From Gemmatimonadaceae bacterium (lineage in GTDB: Bacteria; Gemmatimonadota; Gemmatimonadetes; Gemmatimonadales; Gemmatimonadaceae), in NCBI GenBank assembly GCA_019637355.1, contig JAHBVT010000001.1, positions 744,001 through 808,000 of the forward strand: a stretch of 64,000 bases of DNA. The letters run 5' to 3'. Both the position numbers and the translations under genes were made by a program. Below are positions 1 to 8,600 of this stretch, in pieces. The notes under the pieces were generated by a model, which saw nothing but the letters and a program-made list of their open reading frames with translations, was not told the origin of the DNA and did not search any database. Numbering within the stretch: position 1 is the stretch's first letter; each line of letters opens with the position of its first letter.

Positions 1-1040
1 ACCTGCGTGAGCGGAATGATCAGATTGTGCGTCAGCAGCCCTGACGACACGAGCAGCGTGGAGTCCACGGTGGAGAGAATCGCCGAGACGAGTCCGCCGG
101 CGAAGATCGCGAAGAGCAGCGGCGGCATCAGGTCGCGCGCCACGGCCGGCAGCACCGCCTCGGCGTCCGCGAGCCCAGGCACGAAGCTCGCCGCCAGCAG
201 CGCGATGATGATGGGGATGATGCCGACGCCGAGGTACAGCGCGCCGGCCGCCAGCGACGAGCGCTGCGCGACGCGGCCACTGCGCGCCGCGATCACGCGG
301 CCGATGACCTCCGTGGCGGTGAGCGAGCCGATGACGGGAATCGCCCAGGCCTCGAGCGTGAGATACCACGGACCCGCCGCCTGCGGCGCAAGGTTCACGC
401 GATCGCTCTGCACGAGCAGTTGGGCCGCGGACGCCGTGCCGCCGACGTGTCCGACGACTATCACCAGGAGCGCGATGAGTCCGATGACGAGTACGCCGCC
501 TTGGATCACGTCGGTAATGGCGTCGGCGAGCAGCCCGCCGAACGTCGTGTAGAGAATAACGAAACCGGCGGCGATGCCTACCGACAGCCCGATCGGCAGC
601 TCGCCCACGAGCGCGAGCACGGTCCCGAAGGCGCGGATCTGCGCCGCTGCCCAAAGCACGGATGCCGGAATGAGGAGCACCGCCGCGAGGCGCTCCACAC
701 CGACGCCGAAGCGCGTGCGGTAGAGGTCCGCTAGCGTCGTGAGCCCGCGATTCCACAGCGGCTTGGCGATGAACAGCCCCATCAGCACGAGGCAGAGCCC
801 GTAGCCGAACGGTTCGGCCGAAGCCAGCGACACGCCGTGCGCGTAGGTCTCGCCGGCGGAGCCGATCACCGTCTCGGCGCCGAACCAAGTGGCGAAGATC
901 GAGAACGTCGCGAGCAGGTAGCCGAAGCGCCGGCCGCCGACGAGATAGTCGTCCTCGGTCGCGATGCGGCGTGAGACCCACACGCCGATGCCGAGCTGGA
1001 GTGCAAGGAAGCCGGCCAGCGCGAGCAGCGGTGCGGTCAC
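1..1040 (-). CDS. sodium:solute symporter family transporter, 3' end cut by window
   Basis: Translating the minus strand from a GTG at 1040 gives a continuous very hydrophobic protein that stays open to the window edge, so about 345 N-terminal residues are visible. The first segment runs TAPLLALAGFLALQLGIGVW, followed by DDYLVGGRRFGYLLA and a TWFGAETVIGSAGETY stretch, which is the layout of transmembrane helices 1-2 in the SSS (SLC5/PutP) family, where sodium and substrate bind. Later helices and the VSAILSTVDSTLL stretch also fit. The GTG start is 8 bases after the stop of the upstream synthetase gene, so the two are probably co-transcribed. Substrate cannot be told. The plus-strand reading frames over this region are shadows. 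Confidence 0.85.
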   Translation of the reverse strand, partial: MTAPLLALAGFLALQLGIGVWVSRRIATEDDYLVGGRRFGYLLATFSIFATWFGAETVIGSAGETYAHGVSLASAEPFGYGLCLVLMGLFIAKPLWNRGLTTLADLYRTRFGVGVERLAAVLLIPASVLWAAAQIRAFGTVLALVGELPIGLSVGIAAGFVILYTTFGGLLADAITDVIQGGVLVIGLIALLVIVVGHVGGTASAAQLLVQSDRVNLAPQAAGPWYLTLEAWAIPVIGSLTATEVIGRVIAARSGRVAQRSSLAAGALYLGVGIIPIIIALLAASFVPGLADAEAVLPAVARDLMPPLLFAIFAGGLVSAILSTVDSTLLVSSGLLTHNLIIPLTQ

Positions 1041-1047
1041 GAGCGAC

Positions 1048-1989
1048 TCAGCGGAAGAGATGCCGCAGGTCCGCGGCGGCGATCGGCGAACCATCGTGTA
1101 CGAGGCCGCCGAGCTGCGCGGCGCGGCCGAGCACGGCCTCCGGCGTGGCACCGAAGGCACGCAGCTCACGCACGCCGGAATCGCCCGCCGACTTGCTGAG
1201 CTTTCGGCCATCGGCGTGCGTCACCAGCGGGTGGTGCAGGTAGCGCGGCGGTTCGTTGCGTCCGAGCAGGCGCGCGAGCAGGATCTGCCGGCCGCAGCTC
1301 TCGAGCAGGTCGTCGCCGCGGATCACGAGCGACACGCCTTGGTCGAGGTCGTCCACCGTCACGCAGAACTGGTAGGTGAAGTTGCCGTGACGGTCGCGGG
1401 CGAGCAGGTCGCCGCACTGCAGGCGCGGTTCCTGCACGCGCCGGCCCCAGCGCAGGTCCTCGAAGACGATCGGATCCTCGGCGTCCATCACGATGCGGCG
1501 GGCCGGCGTGCTGCTCGGGTCCACTGCGCGCTGGCGGCATCTGCCGGTGTAGCGCAGTTCCACGCCCTCGAGCAGCGGGATGCCCGCTTGCTCGCGCGCC
1601 CAGGTCTCGGCCCAGGCAGTCTCGATGTCGCGCCGGGAGCAGGTGCAGGCATAGGCGAGTCCGCGGGCCTCGAGCTGCCCCAGCACCTGTGAGTATCGGT
1701 CACCATTGTCGGTTTGCCGGAAGTGCGAGCGGCCCTCGCGGAATGCGCTCGCGGGCGGTTCGTCCGGCGCGAGCCCCAGCCACTCGAGGTCGTCGAGGAT
1801 GCTGGCCTCGAACTCCGGACGGCAACGACCGCGGTCGTGGTCCTCGATGCGCAGCAGCACGCGGCCGTCGTAGGCGCGCGCGAGGCCCCACACCCAGACC
1901 GCATTCACGATGTGGCCGAGGTGCAGGTGTCCGGTCGGTGCGGGGGCGAAGCGGGTCGTGAAGCCTCGCGGGATCTCGCCTTGGATCAC
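1048..1989 (-). CDS. gluQ: glutamyl-Q tRNA(Asp) synthetase
   Basis: A 313-residue class I aminoacyl-tRNA synthetase without an anticodon-binding domain, the size expected of GluQRS, which activates glutamate and transfers it to queuosine in tRNA(Asp). The HIGH-type motif HLHLGHIVNA is near residue 20, the KMSKS-type motif KLSKSAGD near 265, and a cysteine cluster CTCSRRDIE with a later YTGRCR fits the zinc site of this family. Full GluRS would be about 470 residues and carry an anticodon domain, which is absent. Its ATG overlaps the stop of the preceding VOC gene by 4 bases and its stop is 8 bases before the symporter, so the three form an operon. Confidence 0.93.
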   Translation of the reverse strand: MIQGEIPRGFTTRFAPAPTGHLHLGHIVNAVWVWGLARAYDGRVLLRIEDHDRGRCRPEFEASILDDLEWLGLAPDEPPASAFREGRSHFRQTDNGDRYSQVLGQLEARGLAYACTCSRRDIETAWAETWAREQAGIPLLEGVELRYTGRCRQRAVDPSSTPARRIVMDAEDPIVFEDLRWGRRVQEPRLQCGDLLARDRHGNFTYQFCVTVDDLDQGVSLVIRGDDLLESCGRQILLARLLGRNEPPRYLHHPLVTHADGRKLSKSAGDSGVRELRAFGATPEAVLGRAAQLGGLVHDGSPIAAADLRHLFR

Positions 1990-2483
1990 GAGGCCAGGGC
2001 GAGCAGTGCGTCGAGGTCGAGGCCGCGCGTGAACATCGTGAGCGAGCCATCGGGATTCTTAGGCCATTCGGCTTGTGGCCGATCCCAATAGAGCTCGATG
2101 CCGTTGCCGTCGGGGTCGTCGAGGTAGATCGCCTTGCTCACGCCGTGGTCCGAGGCCCCGGTGAGGGACACGCCGGCCTTCATCACGCGCGCGACGGCGA
2201 CGGCCAGTTCACGCTCCTCGGCGAAAAGGATGGCCACGTGGTACAGCCCCGGTGCGCGACGCGGGGCGGGGCCGCTGCCGGCGCTCTCCCAGGTGTTGAG
2301 CCCGAGGTGATGGTGGTAGCCGCCGGCCGAGAGGAAGGCGGCCTGCGTGCCGTACAGCATCTGCAGCTCGAAGCCGAGCACGTCCCGGTAGAACGCCACC
2401 GAGCGCTCGAGGTCGGAGACCTTGAGGTGCACGTGCCCGATCGTCGTGCGCGGCGGGATGGTATAGACGGGGAGTGAAGTCAT
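1986..2483 (-). CDS. VOC-family (glyoxalase/extradiol dioxygenase-like) protein
   Basis: A 165-residue protein starting MTSLPVYTIPPRT with an early IGHVHLKVSDLERSVAFYRD segment and a C-terminal DPDGNGIELYWDRP segment, both typical of the vicinal-oxygen-chelate fold. GHVHLKV supplies the first metal histidine, GLYHVAI the second and the glutamate of GIELYWD the third, as in catechol 2,3-dioxygenases. The YHHHLGLNTW segment also fits extradiol dioxygenases. Substrate is unknown. It is the first gene of the minus-strand operon and is divergent from the HMG-CoA lyase gene, with only 4 to 25 bases between the two starts depending on which lyase start is used, so their promoters must overlap coding sequence or each other. 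Confidence 0.85.
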   Translation of the reverse strand: MTSLPVYTIPPRTTIGHVHLKVSDLERSVAFYRDVLGFELQMLYGTQAAFLSAGGYHHHLGLNTWESAGSGPAPRRAPGLYHVAILFAEERELAVAVARVMKAGVSLTGASDHGVSKAIYLDDPDGNGIELYWDRPQAEWPKNPDGSLTMFTRGLDLDALLALAS

Positions 2484-2487
2484 AGGG

Positions 2488-3363
2488 ATGACTACATTAT
2501 GCTTCAGAATGCCGCGTGACGTCACCATCGTCGAGGTCTCTCCCCGCGACGGGCTCCAGAATGAGCGGGCCGTCCTGCCGGTCGCGGCCAAGGTCGCGCT
2601 GGTGGACGCGCTGTCCGCGGCTGGTTTGCCCGTCATCGAGGTCACGAGCTTCGTGAGCCCGACGGCCATCCCGCAGCTGGCCGACGCCGAGCAGGTGATG
2701 GCCGGCATCACGCGGCGCTGCGGCGTACGCTACACAGTGCTCGTGCCCAACCTGCGCGGCCTGGAGCGCGCCCTGCCGACGCGGCCTGATGGCATCGTCG
2801 TGTTCGGCGCGGCGAGCGAGACCTTCTCGCAGCGGAACATTAACTGTTCCATCGAGGAGTCCCTGGCGCGGTTTGCGCCGGTGGTCGAGCGCGCCAAGGC
2901 CGCCGGGCTGCACGTGCGCGGGACCGTGAGCTGCGCGCTGGGCTGTCCGTACGAGGGAGAGATTGCGCCGAGTGCCGTGCGTGACGTCGCGGCGCGCCTG
3001 CTCGACCTCGGCGTGGATGAGCTGTCCATCGCCGACACCATCGGCGTCGGGACGCCGGAGCGCACGACGGCAGTGTTCGAGGCTGTGCTCTCGCTCGTGG
3101 AGGCCCCGCGCGTGAATGCGCACTTCCACGACACCTACGGCCGTGCGTTGGCGAATCTCGAGGCCTGCCTCGCGCTTGGCGTGCGCAGCATCGACGCCAG
3201 CGCGAGCGGCCTGGGGGGCTGCCCCTTCGCGCCTGGGGCGACCGGGAACGTCGCGACCGAGGCGGTGCTCGCGATGCTCGCCGCGCGCGGGCTGGAGACC
3301 GGCGTGGACGCCGTGCAGGTGCAGGCGGCCGGTGCGGCCGTGCGCCGCGCGCTGGCGGCCTGA
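2488..3363 (+). CDS. mvaB: hydroxymethylglutaryl-CoA lyase
   Basis: About 290 residues of TIM-barrel HMG-CoA lyase, which cleaves HMG-CoA to acetoacetate and acetyl-CoA in leucine and ketone-body metabolism. EVSPRDGLQNE near the N-terminus holds the catalytic arginine-aspartate pair; EVTSFVSP, TVSCALGCPYEGE, NAHFHDTYG (metal histidines) and the signature ASASGLGGCPFAPGATGNVA with its catalytic cysteine are all intact. The start could be 2488 or the ATG at 2509 (MPRDVTIVEV); the latter fits the family's usual N-terminus better and leaves room for a promoter. No other leucine-degradation genes are adjacent. Confidence 0.93.
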   Translation: MTTLCFRMPRDVTIVEVSPRDGLQNERAVLPVAAKVALVDALSAAGLPVIEVTSFVSPTAIPQLADAEQVMAGITRRCGVRYTVLVPNLRGLERALPTRPDGIVVFGAASETFSQRNINCSIEESLARFAPVVERAKAAGLHVRGTVSCALGCPYEGEIAPSAVRDVAARLLDLGVDELSIADTIGVGTPERTTAVFEAVLSLVEAPRVNAHFHDTYGRALANLEACLALGVRSIDASASGLGGCPFAPGATGNVATEAVLAMLAARGLETGVDAVQVQAAGAAVRRALAA

Positions 3364-3470
3364 AGGAATCGCCCTACCGGGGAGTCCCCCACATCGGGTG
3401 GTGAATCTCCCCGACTGACCGCGCCTGGTCCCGGTCCGACATTGCGCTCGTCCCCTACGCGAGGAGCGCG

Positions 3471-4208
3471 ATGCAGCGGTTCAAGGGCAAGACGGTGATC
3501 GTCACCGGTGGTGGCAGCGGCATCGGCGCGGCAGCGGCCCTGCGCTTCGGCGCGGAAGGCGCGGCGGTGGTCGTGTCCGACATCAACCACGAGCAGGCGG
3601 TGGCCGTCGCCAACCAAATCAAGCGCAGCGGGCAGGCGGTGGCGCTGCAGGCCGACGTGTCCAAGGAAGCCGAGGTCGCCGCGCTGGTGGACAGTGCGGT
3701 GAAGGCCTACGGTCGCCTCGACGTGATGGTCAACAACGCCGGCGTCGGCGGGCTCGAGACGGCGGTGGATGCCATCACCGAAGCCGAGTGGCGCAAGTTG
3801 ATGGGCGTCAACCTCGACGGCGTGTTCTTTGGCGTGAAGCACGCCGTGCGCGTGATGAAGGCCGGGAAGATCGCCGGGTCCATCATCAACGTGAGCTCGA
3901 TCCTCGGGCTCGTCGCGTTCGAGCACGCGGTGGCATATACCGCCGCCAAGCACGCCGTGGTCGGGATGACAAAGGCGGCATCGCTCGAGCTCGCCCCGCT
4001 CGGCATCCGCGTGAACGCGGTGAACCCGGCGTTCATCAAGACGCCGATGATCGTCGGTTTGGAGGAGGCGGTGGTGCCGCTGCATCCGGCAGGACGCATC
4101 GGCACGCCGGAAGAAGTCGCGGCGGTGATTTGCTTCCTCGGAGCGGACGAGGCGTCGTTTGTGACCGGCGCGAGCTACCTGGTAGACGGCGGGTACGTCG
4201 CCAAGTAG
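3471..4208 (+). CDS. short-chain dehydrogenase/reductase (classical SDR)
   Basis: A 245-residue classical SDR: the nucleotide-binding TGGGSGIG motif lies near residue 12, NNAGVGG near 87, the catalytic serine in NVSSILG, and the YTAAKHA Tyr-Lys pair near 155. The end SFVTGASYLVDGGYVAK is the usual SDR C-terminus. The aspartate in VVVSDINHEQA suggests a preference for NAD. A good AGGAG ribosome-binding site lies just before the ATG at 3471. The 107 bases after the lyase gene hold no other gene. The substrate cannot be named from sequence. Confidence 0.92.
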   Translation: MQRFKGKTVIVTGGGSGIGAAAALRFGAEGAAVVVSDINHEQAVAVANQIKRSGQAVALQADVSKEAEVAALVDSAVKAYGRLDVMVNNAGVGGLETAVDAITEAEWRKLMGVNLDGVFFGVKHAVRVMKAGKIAGSIINVSSILGLVAFEHAVAYTAAKHAVVGMTKAASLELAPLGIRVNAVNPAFIKTPMIVGLEEAVVPLHPAGRIGTPEEVAAVICFLGADEASFVTGASYLVDGGYVAK

Positions 4209-4268
4209 CGCCAGCGGGTGCCCGGGCCGGGGGACTCGGCCCCGCTGCTCGTCCCGCGTCGGCGTCGG

Positions 4269-4892
4269 CTAGTAGCCGGCGCCGACGCGCTTCTTGAGGT
4301 GCGCACTGTCGCGCAGCGCCCTGAGGAGGAAGTCGGCGACGTCCTCGACGCTGATCTTGCGCGCGCCCTCGGGCAGGAAGTCCTCGAGCGTGCGGTAGGT
4401 GCCCGTGCGTTCGCCCGGCACGATGTCGCCGGTGGCGACCATCGTCCAGTCGAGGCCGCTGTCGCGCATCGCGTGCCAGGCCTCCTTGTGCTTGTTGCTG
4501 ACCTTCTTGAAGACGGCGGGGAACGTGGGCTGGTCGTGGCGCAGCCCGCCGTGCACGGAGTCGAGAATGCCGCCGCCGGCGACACCGAGCACGCGGTGCA
4601 CGCCCAGTTGCTGCATCGCGGCGACGATGTTGCGCATTCCCTGCGATTGCGCGTCGCCGGGATCGTCCACGCCGGCGCCGCCGAGCGTGGAGATGACGGC
4701 GTCGGTGCCGGCGACGGTGCGTTCGACATCGGCGGGGACGAGGACGTCGCCCTGCACGACCTCGAGGCTGTCGCGCGGCGCGAGCTTGGCGGGGTCGCGG
4801 ACGAGTGCGCGGAGCCTGTGGCTGTCGGCGATGGCGTATTCGAGTACGCGGGTGCCGACGCGGCCGGTGGCGCCGAAGAGTGCGAGGTGCAT
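4269..4892 (-). CDS. NAD(P)H-binding atypical SDR (NmrA/YwnB-like)
   Basis: A 207-residue protein beginning MHLALFGATGRVGTRVLEYA, with the GxTGxxG dinucleotide-binding motif of atypical SDRs at residues 7-13. ISTLGGAGVDDPGDAQ and HRVLGVAGGGILDS match NAD(P)H-binding (NAD_binding_10) proteins, which often lack a known substrate and may bind cofactor as redox sensors. No classical YxxxK catalytic pair is obvious. It converges with the upstream SDR gene (stop at 4208); the 60-base gap holds GC-rich sequence only. Confidence 0.8.
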   Translation of the reverse strand: MHLALFGATGRVGTRVLEYAIADSHRLRALVRDPAKLAPRDSLEVVQGDVLVPADVERTVAGTDAVISTLGGAGVDDPGDAQSQGMRNIVAAMQQLGVHRVLGVAGGGILDSVHGGLRHDQPTFPAVFKKVSNKHKEAWHAMRDSGLDWTMVATGDIVPGERTGTYRTLEDFLPEGARKISVEDVADFLLRALRDSAHLKKRVGAGY

Positions 4893-5078
4893 AGGGTCTT
4901 AAGACGGAAGATTGAAGACGGAAGAAGCGGCCTGTTCAATCTGCGGGACGTGCACTGAGCCTGCTACGGCGATGGGCCGTATGGGGGCGGTAGCGGCGTA
5001 GGGGAGGCGCCGGTGTATCGCCCAAGGATTCGGCCTCTGGGCTTGGATTGCGCCTAGGATGGCACCTCGGCCCAACGC
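4893..5078. other. intergenic stretch with short purine-rich repeat
   Basis: Divergent spacer between the NmrA-like gene and the BNR-repeat gene. It begins with a GACGGAAGATTGAAGACGGA-type purine repeat (about 4904-4925), one of a family of such repeats in intergenic spacers of this window. No coding potential is seen. Confidence 0.5.
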
Positions 5079-5107
5079 TTGCGATGGGGCGCTGTCCAAT
5101 CTATACA
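5079..5107 (+). promoter_or_regulatory. candidate sigma-70-type promoter for BNR gene
   Basis: TTGCGA is followed after 17 bases by TATACA, about 80 bases before the ATG at 5185, in a locally AT-richer stretch (5095-5135) unusual for this GC-rich region. Spacing is ideal; the match is from the consensus only. Confidence 0.4.
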
Positions 5108-5184
5108 TAGAACTGAATAGTATAGGCGATACTCCCAACGGCGGCCGCTGGTGCCGCCGTGCTTCGGCTTCCACGGAGGATGCT

Positions 5185-7104
5185 ATGAGAGGCTTGTGGC
5201 CGCTGTTCCTGTACCTCCTAACAGTCTCCCAACCCGTCGCCGCACAGGCCGCACGGTCCGGCATCGAACGGTTGGGTGCTCGTCAGGTCAGCGTCGACCA
5301 CGAGGCGCGACCGCACGTCGAGAGCCATATCGCCGTCAATCCTCAGGATGCTCAGCACATCCTTGCCACTTCGATGGTTGTCGTTCAAGGCGAGATACGC
5401 GCCTATCCATACGCGTCCTTCGACGGTGGACGGAACTGGATGCGCGGGCAGTTCATCGGCGATTCCGGTATGACGGTGGGAGCGGCAGATCCGGTCGTCT
5501 ACATCGCCCGGGACGGCGTCTCGCTCTTCTCGACGCTTGCGGATGTGGACGGGGTTCGCCGGAGCATCATCGCGCGCTCGACCGATGGAGGACGCACGTG
5601 GCGGCGCACGACCGTGCTCCCGTACGCCGATCGCCAGTGGCTCGCCTCCGATCCTGGGCGCGGATTGTTCGGCGGACGCACGTACTTCACCGGCACCGGG
5701 GTCTATAGCACGCGCGAAGGATCGCGCGGCGTCACGCCATTCCTGGCTCGCTCCGACGACGGTGGACAGAGCTTTCCGCTCCGCAGCGTCGCCGGCGATG
5801 ATCGCAACGGGGCCAACCCAGGCGCGCCGCTCAACGCGGTCCCCCTAGAGCCGCTCGTCACGCCGGCTGGGCTCCTCCTGCTGACGCTGCAAGGGTCGGT
5901 GGATGACCAGCAGGCCGAACGGTTTCGGCGCGATTCGCTGAACGCCTGGACCATCGGCGTCGCCGTATCGGACGATGGTGGCGAGTCGTTCGGGCCGGCG
6001 CGGTACGCGCCCAAGCCACGGCTAAGCGTCACCGGGAGCCCGCGCCGCCGATTCCGTGGTCACTCGGCGGTGGGCTACGTTCGCCCGGCGATGGACCTGA
6101 CGCGCGGCCGCTACCGCAATCGCATCTATTTCGTTGCATCCGACTACGATCCCGCATTGGACCGATACGTCGCTCGCGTGTGGAGGACGGGGGATTTCGG
6201 CGAGACCTGGGCGACATCGGTGGCGAGCGATGCGCCGCGCGGCGACGTGGCGAACCCGGCCATCGCCGTGAGCAGGGACGGCGTGGTGGCCGTGATCTGG
6301 AACGACCGGCGCGACGACCCAGCGGGGCGCTGCTGGCGACTGTACGCGGCCGTATCGACCGACGGCGGCGAGCACTTCCATACGGCGCAGCGGCTCAGCG
6401 ATGCCCCGACGTGCGCGAGCCATCCGGCGAATTGGGAGACGTTCGGGACGGCGTTCAACTCCGACCAGAGCGGAACCTATCTGGCTCACTTCCAGACGGG
6501 CGCGAGCATCCCCGCGCGGTTCCCAATGGGCGGGGACACCCAGGGACTCACTGCGGACGCGGAGGGCGTGTTCCACGCTGCCTGGATCAATGGGGAAACG
6601 GGGGTGATGCAGCTCTGGCACACCCGTTTCAAGGCAGATCCCGCGATGGTTGCGTCCTTGCACTCGCTGCCGCCGCCCCTTGATCCCGCTCCGGATGCCG
6701 TCGCCGTTCCGCCCGGTATGCAGGACATCACGCGCGACATTCGTTTGCTCGTCAGGAGTACGCGGCTCGATTTTGCGGCTCGCACGTATACGGTCACGCT
6801 TGAGATCCAGAACGAGGGCATTCGCCCCGTGTACGGACCGCTGCACGTGCGAATGCAGCACTTCCTGGATGCGTTTGACAATGGGCTTGGCCTGCGAAAT
6901 CTCGTTGCAGCGAACGCCGAGAACGGCCGCCCCGGGGTCGGTGCGGTTTGGACGGCCGGCGTGCCAGGCGGTGTGCTTGCCCCGGGCGCCCGCAGCCAGC
7001 CCTTGGTCATTCGATTCGCGTTCGAAGGCGGCGTTCCGGATTTCCCCGAGGGCTATCTCTCGCCCGGCTTTCGAGTGTATGGCCGCACCGCAGCACCGGA
7101 ATAG
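5185..7104 (+). CDS. secreted BNR/Asp-box repeat protein (sialidase-like fold)
   Basis: About 639 residues. The start at 5185 is chosen because a GGAGG box sits 6-10 bases upstream and the following MRGLWPLFLYLLTVSQPVAAQ is a signal peptide with an AAQ cleavage site. Asp-box motifs recur along the chain: FDGGRNW, STDGGRTW, SDDGGQSF, SDDGGESF, GDFGETW and STDGGEHF, which build a multi-bladed beta-propeller as in exo-alpha-sialidases and Vps10-type proteins. The sialidase catalytic arginine triad cannot be confirmed, so an enzymatic role is not claimed. A C-terminal domain (from about residue 510) looks like a beta-sandwich. It lies just outside the integron's distal end. Confidence 0.85.
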   Translation: MRGLWPLFLYLLTVSQPVAAQAARSGIERLGARQVSVDHEARPHVESHIAVNPQDAQHILATSMVVVQGEIRAYPYASFDGGRNWMRGQFIGDSGMTVGAADPVVYIARDGVSLFSTLADVDGVRRSIIARSTDGGRTWRRTTVLPYADRQWLASDPGRGLFGGRTYFTGTGVYSTREGSRGVTPFLARSDDGGQSFPLRSVAGDDRNGANPGAPLNAVPLEPLVTPAGLLLLTLQGSVDDQQAERFRRDSLNAWTIGVAVSDDGGESFGPARYAPKPRLSVTGSPRRRFRGHSAVGYVRPAMDLTRGRYRNRIYFVASDYDPALDRYVARVWRTGDFGETWATSVASDAPRGDVANPAIAVSRDGVVAVIWNDRRDDPAGRCWRLYAAVSTDGGEHFHTAQRLSDAPTCASHPANWETFGTAFNSDQSGTYLAHFQTGASIPARFPMGGDTQGLTADAEGVFHAAWINGETGVMQLWHTRFKADPAMVASLHSLPPPLDPAPDAVAVPPGMQDITRDIRLLVRSTRLDFAARTYTVTLEIQNEGIRPVYGPLHVRMQHFLDAFDNGLGLRNLVAANAENGRPGVGAVWTAGVPGGVLAPGARSQPLVIRFAFEGGVPDFPEGYLSPGFRVYGRTAAPE

Positions 7105-7167
7105 AAGCGTCGCATAACCGACCTCAAGGCACGGTCACGGATTCCGTCCTTCGCGCCTGGGTTCCCT

Positions 7168-7188
7168 AGCGAGCGTCGTTATATCGCG
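7168..7188 (-). other. attC remnant (outer box and inner-arm edge only)
   Basis: GAGCGTCGTTATATCG here matches the AAGCGTCGTTAT end shared by the array's attC sites and abuts the stop of the next minus-strand gene exactly as in intact cassettes, but no partner half is present. It marks the probable original distal end of the cassette array. Confidence 0.5.
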
Positions 7189-7793
7189 CCCCACGCGCAA
7201 GCCAGCACAAGGCCATGGTCGGCGTTGGGCAGGTCGAATACGGCGGGGTCGAATCCGCGCGGCACCCAGGCGTGGGCTTGGGCGTGGTCCGGATGCTCGG
7301 GATCCATCAGTGCGTCCCGGAGCCTGGCATAGCCCGGGGGACCACCGCAGTCCTCCGGTGGCGCGGCACGCTGCCCGTCGAGAATGCGAGGCAGGGGAAT
7401 GGCGCGCGGGTCTATGGTCTCGTGCGCCATGGCGACGACCTCGATGTCGTGCTCCCAGCCGTCGCCATAGTCGTAGGCATAGACGAACTTTGACCCGCGC
7501 TTGAGGCCGAGCGACGCCAGGGTCGTCCGTGCGGTGCCGGTGCCTGCAATCTCGCTCTCTCTTGGCACGAACCGCTCACGCCTGATCTGGAACTCGTGGA
7601 GATGGTAGTCCATCCACGCAAAGGAGCACTGGAGGACTCGGTGCAGTTGCTGGAGGGTGAAGAAGTCCGGCACCGAGATCTCGCGCCAGACGGGAGGCTC
7701 CACGTGGCGCAGCGTCACCCGGAGCACGAGGATGCCGAGTACGTCCGGAGACTGCTTGCTGCGCGCGAATGTGCGCTTTCTGGGTGCTGGCAT
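7179..7793 (-). CDS. plasmid pRiA4b ORF-3-like protein
   Basis: A 204-residue protein starting MPAPRKRTF. The sequence LRVTLRHVEPPVWREISVPD, then LHRVLQCSFAWMDYHLHEF, YAYDYGDGWEHDIEV and EDCGGPPGYARL, is the hallmark of the PRiA4_ORF3 family, found often on plasmids and near mobile elements; the molecular function is unknown. Its stop codon lies in an attC remnant and another remnant precedes its start, so it is most likely an old integron cassette whose attC sites have decayed. Confidence 0.85.
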   Translation of the reverse strand: MPAPRKRTFARSKQSPDVLGILVLRVTLRHVEPPVWREISVPDFFTLQQLHRVLQCSFAWMDYHLHEFQIRRERFVPRESEIAGTGTARTTLASLGLKRGSKFVYAYDYGDGWEHDIEVVAMAHETIDPRAIPLPRILDGQRAAPPEDCGGPPGYARLRDALMDPEHPDHAQAHAWVPRGFDPAVFDLPNADHGLVLACAWGAI

Positions 7794-8518
7794 CGAAAGG
7801 CGGTGGCGTTGATATAGCGCGGGCTTCTGCTGCAAACGCTCCAATGGGCCGCTACAGTCCTTCCATAGTAGCGCGCGTACGGATCCGTAGTGACGACGCG
7901 ATGATCTCCCCGTGCCGAGAGCGACCGCCGAACGAAATCCTCGAGGGCCATACGCTCTGGGCCCGCAAGTTCAAGGAGGCCATTGGCAGGCGGACCGGCA
8001 ATGATCTCGGCGAGGGCCGCGGCGACGTCTCGGGACGCGATGGGTTGCACGGTGGCCACCGGCACGCGCACGGTGTTGCCGTCGGAGGCGGACTGCGCGA
8101 TGCCTGCCGCGAACTCAAAGAACTGCGTCGCCCGCACTATGGTATACGGCACCCCACTCGCGCGGACTGCGTTCTCCTGCACCATCTTGGCCCGAAAGTA
8201 CGCGCTGTCGCCGAGGCGATCCGTGCCGACCACGGACAACAGGACCAGGTGCCCAACGCCTGCCGCGAGCGACGCGGCGGCGACATTGCGCGCGGATGCC
8301 TCGAAGAACGTCAACACCGCGTGGTCGTCAAACGACGGCGGATTGGTCACGTCGGCCACGACGCGGGCGGCCGCCACGGCTCCGGCCAAGCCGACGCCAG
8401 AGACCGAGTTCACCCCCGTCGCACGTGACGCCGCAACGGCATCGTGCCCGTGACGACGGAGGGTCGCAATGAGCTGGGCGCCGACAAGTCCGGAACCGCC
8501 GATGACGGCGACTCTCAT
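7715..8518 (-). CDS. NAD(P)-binding NmrA/YtfG-like protein with damaged 3' end
   Basis: Starts MRVAVIGGSGLVGAQLIATL, the glycine-rich Rossmann motif of atypical SDRs (SDR family oxidoreductase, YtfG/NmrA type). HLVLLSVVGTDRLGDSAYFR and YTIVRATQFFEF are typical of the group. The recognisable protein ends near PYARYYG (about base 7865). The frame then runs through the degenerate attC and antisense into the neighbouring gene, adding about 50 nonsense residues before a stop at 7715. The natural stop, expected in the attC outer box, has been lost, so this is a decaying cassette gene. An alternative ATG lies at 8536. Confidence 0.75.
   Translation of the reverse strand: MRVAVIGGSGLVGAQLIATLRRHGHDAVAASRATGVNSVSGVGLAGAVAAARVVADVTNPPSFDDHAVLTFFEASARNVAAASLAAGVGHLVLLSVVGTDRLGDSAYFRAKMVQENAVRASGVPYTIVRATQFFEFAAGIAQSASDGNTVRVPVATVQPIASRDVAAALAEIIAGPPANGLLELAGPERMALEDFVRRSLSARGDHRVVTTDPYARYYGRTVAAHWSVCSRSPRYINATAFRCQHPESAHSRAASSLRTYSASSCSG
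7795..7870 (-). other. degenerate attC site
   Basis: GGCTTCTGCTGCAAACGCTC (about 7822-7841) followed by CAATGGGCCGCT and AGTCCTTCCATA matches the R'-L' half and loop of intact attC sites such as the one at 16003-16103. The outer box is corrupted and the other half is missing. It sits at the 3' end of the next minus-strand gene. Confidence 0.6.
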
Positions 8519-8540
8519 TCGCTCGGAGGGTCGCAAGTCG

Positions 8541-8600
8541 TCATATCGTGTGCTTTTGCTTCGGACGCTCCAATGAAATGCGGGTGGGCGGCCGCGCTAC
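8541..8600 (-). other. degenerate attC site (one half)
   Basis: TCGTGTGCTTTTGCTTCGGA then CGCTCCAATGAAATGCGGG matches the R'-L' half of the array's attC sites with several changes, but the complementary half is absent. The beta-propeller gene's stop lies at its edge, as in intact cassettes. Confidence 0.65.

Noticed and set aside
964-1692. Plus-strand frames over 1-2 kb
   Set aside because: They overlap the well-supported symporter and gluQ genes on the other strand and show no domain.
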